NCBI GenBank assembly: GCA_013398055.1
Contig: VZRS01009471.1
Location: 186,001-250,000, forward strand
DNA from: Ifrita kowaldi
Taxonomy: Eukaryota > Chordata > Aves > Passeriformes > Cinclosomatidae
Direction of reading: 5' to 3'
DNA length: 64,000 nucleotides
Positions 22,202 to 34,200 of this stretch are shown here, in pieces. A program made the position numbers and the translations under genes. Position 1 is the stretch's first letter. Each line of letters begins with the position of its first letter. The notes under the pieces are model-generated. The model ran no database searches. It had not been told where the DNA came from and was given only the letters and a program-made list of their open reading frames with translations.

Positions 22202-25200
22202 CTGTAAGGAGAGAAAGTCACGGGAGAGCACTATTTAAAAGGGGAGGCTGAGGAAGACACTCATGGGCCCTTCCGAGTGGTTCCTCTTCTGGGAGCAGTG
22301 TGGTCCCTCCTGTTTGCTTTCCATGCAGGAAGCAGCTTTGGAGCTACAGGTGTGCTGCCATCACACTACTCCTGCATTAGATGTTTCCCCTCTGCTCTGC
22401 CTGAACTCCCTGGGGTAAGTGCTCCTACTGCAGGGCCTGTTCTCACCTGTACTTTCATTTCTAAAGTGCTGTTATTCTATTAACTATAAATTTACTTGGG
22501 CTGTAGCAACTACTCAGCACTGCCCAGACTCCGGGTGTTGGAGGATGAGCTGGGTGGTCACTGGGCCCTGATGCTCCTGGGGGTTTAGGTACCATTTCAC
22601 TCCTGGTAAAGGACATTTGGAGGCACTGAAAGGATTGAATGGAAGGATTGGCCCAGCCTGGGCTGCAGCCAGATCAGCAATAATGCTGGGAATGGCTGGT
22701 AGCTGTCCCTGCTCCAGGAGTGCCTCCAGCTAACACCCTCCTGCTCTTCCCTCAGCTAAACAAATTAACTATATGCTGGTCTGGGCTCTCTTCAGCAGCA
22801 GATGCTGGTGGCTTGGTCTGCCTCATCGTTTCCACTGCCCCAATTTCTTCCTCCTCTTGCCTCCAGAGCTGGATGTTTGTGTTTCCCTGCCAGCAGCCCA
22901 ACGTGCCAGCCTTGGTTTGCTCCCACGAGGCAGCGTTTCTGTTTCAAGGGAGCTTTTGGCTGCCAGAGGATTCGGGCTCTGTCTGCTGGCACCAAACCCT
23001 GCCAAACAATTTGGGCTTTGCTGTGTCCTGCTGGGCTGCAGCTTCCAGGCCAGGTCAGCTCCAGCTGCCCTTCCACTGCAGAGGAGAGGTTTGTTTGCTG
23101 GGATGTTTTGCCCTGTTGCTTGGGTGGCTGTGGTTTTGGAAACCACACTCAGTGGGAAGTTTCTTGGGAAAATGAGAGCATGGGATTGGCATTTCTGAGT
23201 GGGGTTTTAAAGCTGGGCTACCCCAGGACCTGTGGTCAAATCCTTAACACCTACACTGGGAACATGACCAGACAGTTGGTGCCGGGTGATTTAAACTTCT
23301 GTGGTGCCTTTCAGTCCAGGGAGGTCTGTACTCAAGGAAAATATTTTTTGTTATTTATTGTCTTTTTCTCTTTGTTTGTTGGGGCTTTTTTAACCATATA
23401 CAGAAAGATGAACTTAATTGCACAAGGAAAATACGCCTTACTTTCCAAGTTCCCTTTCTAAACAGTATTTTTGTAGAGTCTAAAATATGTGTGAAGTTAA
23501 AGAATGGACCTATTTCAAAAGCACAGAGCAGGAATATAATTAACAATAGTTATGGGACAAAAACCCCCTAAAGTCATACAATATGGGTGTTTAAATATGA
23601 CCTAACCACAGTGCACAATTAAAAACCATCCATTTTTGCTGATGCAGTTATACTGGCACAGAAGCCCACACGGGTGTAAATAACTCATCTCCATCCCAAG
23701 CAGTAGCAGATCAATACAAAGGGTTTGCTGGAATGACTGTTTCAGAAGAACAGCAGCACATGCCTTGTTGCTGCTGTATTACCAAACAGAATGTGAAAAA
23801 TAGGTAAATCAGGCAGTTCTGCTGGGGCAAGGCTGTGTGAACCCCTGTCCCAGGGGGTACAGGAGGTGCCTCAAGAGGTGACTTTTTGCTTTATTCTACT
23901 TTTAATGAAGGTACAAAGTAAAAGCCAAAGGAGGGCCAGGCCCTGGGTCCTGTAAATACCCTGCACTGTGCTTATGAACTCACCCAGGGAACCCCCCTTT
24001 CCCTCTTCTCTGGAGATCATCCCAGCTGGCATGGATTGCTGCCTAGGAAATCTAGTGGGCATCTCCCTGGTACCTCCACCAGCTCAAAGCAAAGCAGCAT
24101 AAAAAGATATTTTCCTACCCTTGGAATGAAAATGTGAAGCAATGCAGGATTAGTGCAGAGGGGAGGTCAGGGTGAGTGTGGTTAAATCATGGGCTTGTGA
24201 TTCACGGTTTCCCAAAAATCTGACGTTGTTGCTGCCTATTGCTTTTGGAAATAGCACTTGGGGCCTCCAAGAGCACGAGGCCACTGAGCAGAGCAGAGCA
24301 GGCTCCAGGCCAGGCCAGCCATGCCCTGGCACTGGAAGTGTCCAGCAGCAATTCCACCTCAGCCCTGCCGGCTCCAGACAGGACTGGAGGGCTCCCAAGG
24401 TGCTGCCTGAAGTGCATCCAGGACTGTGAGTGAGGCATTGTCAGGGCTGCTGGGCATTTTAGCAATTTACCATTCCCATAGCTTAAATCAATATCCAAAG
24501 GCCACATCCCAATGAAAGTGGGTGTTGATCTGAGGGGAGGTGTGAGGTGGGCTCACAAGCAAGACCAGGAATGAGGTTCTACATGTCAAGGACAGAAGAG
24601 TGCTCTGGGACTTGGTCAGTGCCAAGGGACAGGCTCGGTGCTCACAGCCTGGGATAGCAGAGCCAAACATTTTGCCTCTGCTGTGTTTCTGAAAGGGGAG
24701 AAATGGGCACAGCAGCTTTTGGCAGCTGTGAGAGAATTGATCCTCGGGTACCCCAAAAGGAGAAGCCTGACAACAACCAACACCTGTGACAACAACCAAC
24801 ACCATACTCTGGTCAAGGGAAGAGAACAGTCTTTAAGGTATGATGTACACACTGTGCCAGTGATGGGAGAGCCACCAGCCTCAGGAGACCACAAAAATCT
24901 ACCTAAATGTAGAATATGTGGGACTTTCTTTAAATCTGACTGTGAAAGTAGGTTTCATGTAAGTTATAATCACAAAATGTTCAGGGATCACTGATTTTCA
25001 GGGTGACATGGCAGCGCTGTTTGGGCTTTCTCTGCAAAACGTGGTGCTGCACAAGTCAAGGGCCTCAGTGGTGTTCAAGTCACTTGGAAGGTGCTGTTAA
25101 CAGGATTAAATGATCTGGCCTAAAGATTTGAACAAGCAGCTCCGTGGGAAGCTGGTAGATGATCTGTGCCACGTGGCTTGAGCTGCTGCTCGTGACTTGG

Positions 25201-28200
25201 CTGCCCAAACTGTAACAAAAATCACTGTAAGGGTCATTTCACCTGCTGCTGGGAAGGCAGAGGAAGTAGTACAGCTGGTGGAACTCAACAGTCCTAAGCA
25301 CCCCTAAGTCATGGTACCTAGTTTAGAAAATGTGGCTTGAACAGACACCAGAGAGCTCAGGAGACTGGGAGGGTGTTTAACCAGCAAGCCTGAACAGAGC
25401 CCTGGTTCCCTAGAGAAGAAAACCTTAGCAATGCTCACCATGAATTCCTATCATGTGCTCAAGGATTAATACCCTCTCAGCCAAAATCTTCAGAGCTTCT
25501 CGAAGCTGTTGGACTCCTTCCCCCTGCCAGAAAGAAAACAAAACTAACATTGGAATATGTTGCAGAACAGGCTTCTTGTCCATAATGTTGCTTTCATAGC
25601 ACCAAACTCCGCAGAGTGGATGTTTAAAAATGAAAAGAGGTAAAAGAGAAGATAACCTGAGTAGGAGAAATCCCTATTCAAAGAGCTCCTCATGTACACT
25701 CAGGCTGGAGTTTGTTGTCCTTGTCACCTTAGGTGTGGGCTTGAAGGGACAAAGAGATGTTGGCAAGTATTTCAGGAACTGAGAGCAGAGATGTGGGAAC
25801 TCCAATGCTCTGCACATGCAGTTTGATCTCAGGGAGTCTGTCCCTCAGCATGTGGGAGGGACAATAGGGAAGCAATTCCCAACCAGCTCCGTGTGACAGA
25901 ACAACCTCTGGGGACTGAGGCGTTCTGAGAACATGGAGAGAACACAGCCAAGGAAACCTCACAGGCCAGGACTTCTGGCACGTATAAAATTCAAACCCAA
26001 GGTTCACATCACCGCTTGCTCTGCACATTTAACTGTGGGCTCACCCCCTGGCCCTCTAAACCCACCTGTCAAAGGGAATACGGTTGAAGGACAGCAAAGT
26101 GACAAAAAGGAAAGTAAAACAGTAGAAACATATCCTTACATCAGCACCTTTGTCACCTTCCTCACCCTTCTTGCCTGGTTCACCCTAAAACAAAGAAAGA
26201 GAAACTTGGTTACATGTGGCTGAGGACCCTTCCAGGATCCCTTGGATCCCTTCCCACCAAAGGAGCAAACTAAAGAAGCATTTCGCTAGCAGAAAACACA
26301 AGGACTGGCCCTTCATGCCAAGGGCCAAAGTGCTCTCCTGAGCTTTGCCCTGGCTCCTGTCAGCTTCCCAGGAGGTCACCACCACTTCTAACACGGATGA
26401 ACTTGTCCAGGAGGGGGCACCTGCCATGGCCTGGGCCCCAGCAAGGCCATAGACATCTCACTGGGCTCTCAATGAACAACATTTTAGGTTAAACCACAGA
26501 TAATTTGCTCCTTTCCCCCAAACATGCACGTTTTTATCTCGATTTAGAACAGAAGAATCCTCCATTCTGCTTTCATTAATTAATCACATCACTTTCTGCC
26601 TCTGAGGATGCTCATTAAGATTTTCTTGACCAAAGATCCCTCTGTGCTGTGAACATTGGTCTCATGTTTCCCCCCAGCCGGGAAGTTCATGCACCCTCTG
26701 AAGAGCAGATGACATGGAGAGATGAAACCACTCTAAGCTAAACATAATACAAGACTAACAATCTGAAACAGAGGCTCCTCAAACTTGTTGGACATCCCTG
26801 AGATATTTGCAAAGCAGAGGTGAGCACAGGAGGAAGGACCAAAGAAAAGGTTGTGTGAATTGTACGAAATGATGAGGTGGAACCAAGGAAGAGAGATAAG
26901 AACCCTCCCAGAGGCTCTGGGACCTCTCTGGAAGCTGCCAGCCAAAAAAAACCCAATTTTCTCCACTAGATCTCTGTCAGCCACCCTTCCTCACCATTCT
27001 TTTATTGCACTGGCCATATGTGCCAGTGCAGACATCTCCTCTCTGCATCTGTCCAGGTATTGCCAAAAATTCATTTACAGACATCTTTTAATCTCATGAC
27101 AGTGTTTTCAGCTCAGCTTGGCCAACCAAGGTGCAGGAGGGAGTTGAGAGCAGCTGATGGGCTTTGATCTGTTTAACTGTGCCCACCTTTGGGCTCTGGT
27201 AGTGCCAGGAGCTCCTGGGGCCCAGGGAGAGCTGTGTGTGCCCAGCTCTGGCCAGAGGGACCTGCAGGCAAAGCTCAGCTCCCCTGTTGGGGCGATGTCC
27301 TCCTGGCCATGCCAGCACCGTGCTTTACACTGGGGGTGTTTCATTTGCACAGGGATTCGTTGAGGTGAGGGTGTCCATGGAACAAACATCTGAGCTGGAG
27401 CCAGCAGAGCTCAGCACTGAAGCAGCTCCAGGCCAGCCAGTGGCACCTACAAGTGCCAGGCACCAACCCCACCTGAGCCTGGCACCCACCCAGGAGTGCA
27501 GCACTTACAGGAAATCCCTTAATGCCCCTCTCTCCAGGCAGACCTGCTTGCCCCTGTTGAAAATAAAGTCAGTGTCATTAGGAGATCCTTTGCCATTTGA
27601 CAAGAACACAGTGTAATTTTTACTAGTGGAATTAAGGTGGCTTAATGAAAAACCTTACACTTGGGATAATGTGAGAAAAAAATTCCTCTCCCTTGACATT
27701 ATCACTTAGAGACAGCAAAAGGGGGTTATGGTTTTCTGTCAAGTATCAGCTCCAAATCCCATCAGACTCTGGAGGAGCTGGGGTGGATACGGAGCTCCTG
27801 AGCTCAGTGCCCTCTCTGTAAGACGATTAGCAGGTTTTTTGAACTTTCCAGCAGTCAGTTACATTATACCAGGAAGGAATTTGGCTGGAGATTTGTTCCT
27901 TACAAAGACACTGCATTCTTCTCTCTGGTAAAAGTGATGGGCCACTGCTGCCCCAGCCAGAACAGAGCCCAGGACTCCCACCGAGCTCTGATTCAATCTG
28001 CTCCTGCTTCACACACATCCCACAGCTCCTGATCAAAACACAGGTACAATATTTTGGTCAGTTTGTTTCTTTCTCCTGCTGTGCTAATTTTCACATTGTT
28101 CTCAGTGAGGGGCTTTTGTTCTTTTTTTTTTAATTTTTTTTTTTTTATTTTTTAACAGAAACAGTTTGAACTACTATGTGTTGGTCTGGGGCAGAATGAA

Positions 28201-31200
28201 ATGCCATTGAACTGAACATCTTTTTTCCCCGTTTTCCTCCACAGTGCTGGTTTCCCACCCTGGAGCAGCTGGGGCGGGGCAGAATCCCTGACCAGGAGAG
28301 CAGTTATAGGTTGTTTAGTGACAAAGCAGGAGCTTGGGAAAAAGAGGCAAAATGTAGAAGTATTTCTAGAAATCCATTGATGAAACAGCTACATATTCCC
28401 CCTGGCTCTTCCCCCACAGACACACTCAGCAACAAACCCATTCTTTTTTCCCCAAAAAAACTACATCTGCGGTGGCAGATTTCTGTAGGAGAAAGGGAGA
28501 GCTGCTGGGTTTGTGTCCATCAAATTGCTGCTTCGTATAAAACCAGTGGGGCATGTACACAACATTCCCATGGAGGACTGAACTCCTATGGAATGCCTTG
28601 CCAGCACCAGGAAAAGGCCCCTATGGACAGGGAGAGCTCTGGGAGAAAGGCCCAGTCTGGCAGGTGGTCCCAGTATCTTCAAAGGGCAATACTTGGATTC
28701 TGCACTGGAAGGAGCAAAGCTTGTGAAAAAGCACAGGCCAGAGGAAAAATCACAGAGAGGAGCATAACAACACACTGAAAATACATAAACAGGCTGTGCT
28801 CCATGTCCAGGAGGAACAGAAAGGATGTTATCAGCTTAAAAGGGATCAAAGGATATTTAGGCTGGATGTTGGCAATATCTTTTATCCCAGGCCTCACTGG
28901 CTGCTCCTCTGAAGAGTGCCTGGAGATGCTGAGCAGCCTCTCTCCCTGGCAGTGTTTGGGATGAGCAGAGGCTGATCGTGAGCAGCACACAGAGCTGAGC
29001 CATCCAGGGGCTGTGCTCCGACTGCTTCAGGTCTCTTCCACATCTGTTCTCTCTGAGATTAAGCAGGAAGAATGTATAATAACCTTTTCTCAAATCTCAG
29101 TAGATATTGTAACCCCCCCCCGCTTTTCTTTGCAGCTGCACAGCTCCTCTGCTCCAGCCCTCATTTGTATCCACCAAACCCAAAATTGCAGCATGTAGTT
29201 GTCAAAACCAGCATTCAAAGCCACACTCGCAAAAGACAAAAAGCACACAGAGCATCCTACAGAAATTCTGACAGAAAAAGCTGCCAGCTTCCCTTTCCAC
29301 ACTACAGAGGATGGACGGGAAATATGGGGTTTTTTTCTATTTATCAAGACATTTTGATATTTGAAAATCTCATTTGTCCCGAACCTAAGAGGAAAGTTAC
29401 AATTCTAAATCCCTAGCAAGGAGGGAACAAAATCGAATTCTGTGGGATCTGTCTGGACTGAATGGACACAATGCAACAAGATTTTGTTTCAAAGTAAGTG
29501 AAGTAGTAATATGGGATATTAGTAGTGATATTAGTCATATGGTCAACCACAAACTAAAGTAAAATGTTAAATGAATCATTGAGGAAGAGCTGTATCAGTT
29601 TCCTGGATGGAAATGTGACACTTTGCCACACACCAAGCCCTTGTATTTTCTTTTAGCTGAACATAAACATTGAATGGCAATGAGCTGTAGTTGGGAATCT
29701 GTGCATCCACCTCACCAGTTAAGGTTTTGCTCTCTATCAGCATCTTGAATTCTAGTCCCAGAACTCCATCAGTCTGCAATCTATTTGTAAAGCCAAGTCA
29801 TGCCCAAGCTGACTGAGCTGCACAAGGAAAGTGTTACAAAAAATGACCAATGGTCACTCTGTCTTTCAGGGAAGTGCGAGTGATTTCTTACCTAAGAACA
29901 GGACCAAGCACCCAAAACTAAAATATAACAGAGATTTCAAAAGTCATATGGGCCCCACCCTCAGATATCTGCTGTTCCTTGATCCCTCAGGAGGGATGAA
30001 ACAAGCACCTGGACCTGCTCCCCTTGCACAGAGCATCACAGTTTGTCTGTTGCTGGTTATTCCCACGATTTTGAGAAGTCAGCACATTGGAATTAACTGA
30101 TCTGTGTTTGTCTGTCTTGGCTCTTTCAGGCTTCCCTCTGTCTGCTGGATTGGAAGGGGGAGCAGGAATGCAGAAGAGGGTCTGGCACAGGGGGAATCAC
30201 GGCACCTGCGGCCCCCATTCCCAGGTGGTGCCTCCACCTCCGTCTGTGGGACAGTGAAATGGCACTTGGAAGAGAAGGCCCGAGGCTGTGTCAGTGCAGC
30301 CACCACTGCAGACATCCATCATTTTAGAGGTACCAACCAATGTTTTCCACCTCATCTTTCTCCCCTCCTCTGACCCTCTCCATGCTGGGGTCTCAGTGAC
30401 TCTCCACAGTCCATGGTGCCCATTTCACAGATCTAAGGGCTGAACGATCCTCTTCCACCTGCTCCACTCCCAAATGATTTTGTGCTCCTAGGCTCACCCA
30501 GAGATTTCAAAGACCACGGTTTTTTGGCAATTAAGCTGAACAGAAGCAGCCAAAGGCCCAAATGCCACTTTCAAACCCTTCCCAATGCTTGAGTGCTGGA
30601 CTGGAAATTTGACACATTTATGCCCTTGTTAGATATTTCTCTGGCAGTTCCTAAACTTCACCATTTTGGAAATAACATTCAAACAGCCCTTTATGTTTAG
30701 TTACCAGCACTGGACAGCCCACTAAGGACTGAGGCACATATATTTATTAAGAACATGACTTCGATATTCTGAATATGTTAAGAACATCATTTGTCCTGGG
30801 AGATGACTTTGGTTCAGGAAAAGTCTGATGAGTTTTTAAAGCCTTAGTGCCACAAAAGGAAGAGTTCAGTCAGACCTCTCAAAACACTCCACACTAAACA
30901 GCTCTGGCTGGTGGAAGACAGTTGGTCTCCACAGGCCTTTGTACACCACGTCTTTGCTACCTGAATCTCTTTGAGGAATACCTGACTTTGCAAGGAATTC
31001 AACTCTTTCTCTGTACAGGAAACCCTCATCTTGGTTCTTGCAGCAGCCCCAGAAACTCTGCATTTAAAGCTGCTGGTGGCTGTAGTCCCACTGCATTTGC
31101 AAGACCTGTGCTGTGCACAATTTCTGAGGCCTCACCCCCCGAACGCTGCTGGGAATCTCTCTGTGCATGTAAAATCTTACTCTCTCTCCTCGGTCTCCTT

Positions 31201-34200
31201 TGGATCCTTTTGGTCCAGGCTGTCCTGGAGATCCTGGCAAGCCCTGGAAGAGATGCAGAAGGAGAAGGAATGAATTTCTACTGCGCAACCTTTGTGTAGG
31301 TGTAAGGAATACATTTCCCAGTGATCCTCAGCTCCTGAAAACCTCATACACCCATTAAGCAATTGGGCTGGATTCTCTATTCCCCTCAAGCAAATACAAC
31401 AGGAGCTCTGTTTGCAGGTATCTCGAGCCCTGTACTTTCTGCAGATCCCTCTATTTGGGTCTTTTAATGCACTGCAGGCCCCTCATGTAACATTTTCTCG
31501 GGGTCACCATGATAGGACAGTTCTTGTTCTCAGTTACCAAGAAGAAATTAATACACAGGTAGTATGTTTAGCTTAAAAATCCCCACTGCTTCCCCCCACT
31601 TCTTAATTGCCTCAGTGGGTGGCAGGAGCAAGCACACATACCTGAAAATTAATTGGATTGTGCAGTGGAAATTATTTTGAAGCTATTCACTCACCCTAAT
31701 AAACAATTTTCAAATTAAGCCCAATCTCTGCTAATAATTTTACTCCCTGGGTTGAACAAATCTATAAAGCAGTCACCAACGGCTAAGAAGGGCACAGTCT
31801 CCAGATTTCTACTAATTGAACTGCTATGCAGAAATCGATCCAAATTCTTAACTTATCCACCCAGAGAAGCCACAGTTATTAACCAGACCAAGAGGGAACA
31901 ATATTGTTTGTTTATACTCAGCCTGTCAGCTCTCCTTCTCCCCACAACCATGTACAAGATGCTTTTTTTCCACCTCAGGTGACTTGCACGTTGTCTTGGA
32001 GGCTGCAGAAGTGAGCCTGGAGCTCCCCTTCAGGCCACTGGTGATTTAAGCCAGCCTGGTTAGGAACAGCTCCCCAAATCCCACATCAGCGCCCAGAGAA
32101 ATGGTTTTTCTAGGCCCAGAGAAATAAAGGTTCTGGGCATTGCTGTGAGGAGCTCAGTGCCTGGTGAAGTGGCCCAAGGAGGTTGCACACACATGATTTA
32201 AGGGCCCAAAGGAGGAGCCCTCTCCCAGTTCCAGCTGGGAGCCAGCAATACTCAGCAGTATCACGTTGCTCCCTGCCTGGAGCCAGCCCCACCAGCTCAG
32301 CTGAGCTCCCCACCAAGGATTCAGAGACTCAGGCCTGGGTTTAGGAGGTTCCCTGGGGCTGCCAAATGAGGTAGGGCACAGACCAGGCTTGGCCCTGTGT
32401 CACACATGCAGCATGAACAAAGCCCAAGTGTCCATAAGCATCCTTTGCTCCTGGCAGCTCTCCACAGTGTGTGGTGAGACAGGGATGCTCAAGAACACTG
32501 AATTCCACATTGCAAAAATAAAAGATTTACAGTGTGTGCTGCGTGTCAAAAAGCCAGACTCTGCTGCAGAATCTACTTATGAATTGTGAATTACCTTATA
32601 TTTAATGATGTTAAACTGCATCTGTCATTTGGCTGCCAAATCTTGCACTGTGTTCGTATCTGTCTGGAGTTTCTCACTGTTCTCCTGAGCATTCCCTAAT
32701 TGAAAGGATTCTGCTACACTGGCAAACTTTCCCTAACCTGGTGTCCATTGCTTCTTCAAAGTGGTTAATAAATACACAGGAAAAATCTTCTCTCTCTATT
32801 TTCAATTCCAAACCTCCTCTTATCAGATCTGAGTTACATCCCTCTGCTAAGTTACTTAACCTTTCTCTGTGCTCTCCAGTCATGTGAGATTCCTTTGAAA
32901 AATTTGATGCTGCTGCTTTACCTCCACATTAAGCAACGTTCTTCCCACAACTGAGTCCCTTTGAATCAGCCAACCACAATTTGGAGTAGTTTGGCAGTTC
33001 CCTATTCATGACTTCACTTCTTTCCATTTAACCGGCTTTTTCCATCCATGTGAGTACTGTGCCCTCCTTCTACCATAAATTCTTTGGAGTGAGCTTTTGC
33101 CCCTCCATTATTATCTCCCTCCTCCACAATGTTTGTATCAATAAATAATCAAACTGATGGGAACTTGTGATATTTTTCTTCAATAGAAAGTGCTGTGTCT
33201 GGAAAAGCAGGCTTAACACATTCACTCTGGTGAGTTGGTGAACTCCCATTGATGCATTTTTGTTGTTTTTATGTGTTCCACAGGAAATGCAGAATTTTTC
33301 TGTCACTGTGTTAGTAAAGCCCATGTCAGATCCTTTGCATCAGCTCAGGCCACAGTGAAATGTTTTGACACAACAGCAGCAGGATGTGTTGTTGTGATTT
33401 AGGGAAACTCTGGAAAGCACAACCGTTTCAACCTCTCAATCCAGAACGAGAAAAAGGAATTAAATCACAGAATTTCATGGGGAACAAAACAGCAGATCTA
33501 AGATTATTCTCTCTCCTTGTGCAATGAGATGATGTTTCACCCCTGACCCGCCCCACTGCCCTTCACCCCAAAGCATCAAAGCACCTTACTTGTGATCCAG
33601 GGGCTCCGATGGGTCCTGGGGGCCCTTTGGGTCCTGAAGCACCTGGTGGCCCTGGTGGGAATCATAATTGGAGACAATTTTAAGAAGACTTAGAAGGAAT
33701 AATCCTAAATTCCAAAGGCACGTACTTCCTTTCACATTCTGCTCAGTCTCTCAGTGAGTGAGAACCCTTCATAGATCCCAGGACTGCAAGAACCCTTCAT
33801 CAAACACTGGATTACTGGACACCCACATCCTGACACAATATCATCCCTATGCCCTAGGGGAGATGTTAGAGCTCTGAGAGGAAAAAAATGGTGAAAATAG
33901 GAAAGAAGGATGTCAGTAACATCCTGCATTTCCATTCCTTAAAATGCAACTTTTGAGAAAACTTAAACTAGATCCATGGAACAGCTACACGAGAGTGAGA
34001 CACTGCAGGTGCTGGTCCTGAAACAGTCTCAGGTGGCAAGGGAAGCCCCAAGGCTGCTGCAGTCAGTGTCTCTGGGGTGTCACAAAGCTGGTGATGAACA
34101 TGAAGGAGATGGAGTTTGGCCAGAGCCAGGGGAGAGGCTGAGTGGGGCAAAGAAAAGCTCTCTCTTGGTCTTCACTCACTCCAGTGGCAATAAATTAATT

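Noticed and set aside
22802..23461. 219-codon plus-strand open frame, the second longest in the window
   Set aside because: Other frames are open over the same stretch, no recognisable domain, and low-complexity hydrophobic sequence; treated as a chance frame in an intron.
24638..24994. Plus-strand open frame ending with a C2H2-like pattern (CRICGTFF...HVSYNH)
   Set aside because: Single finger-like pattern with wrong hydrophobic spacing, no flanking splice sites or linker, inside a COL26A1 intron on the opposite strand; most likely chance.
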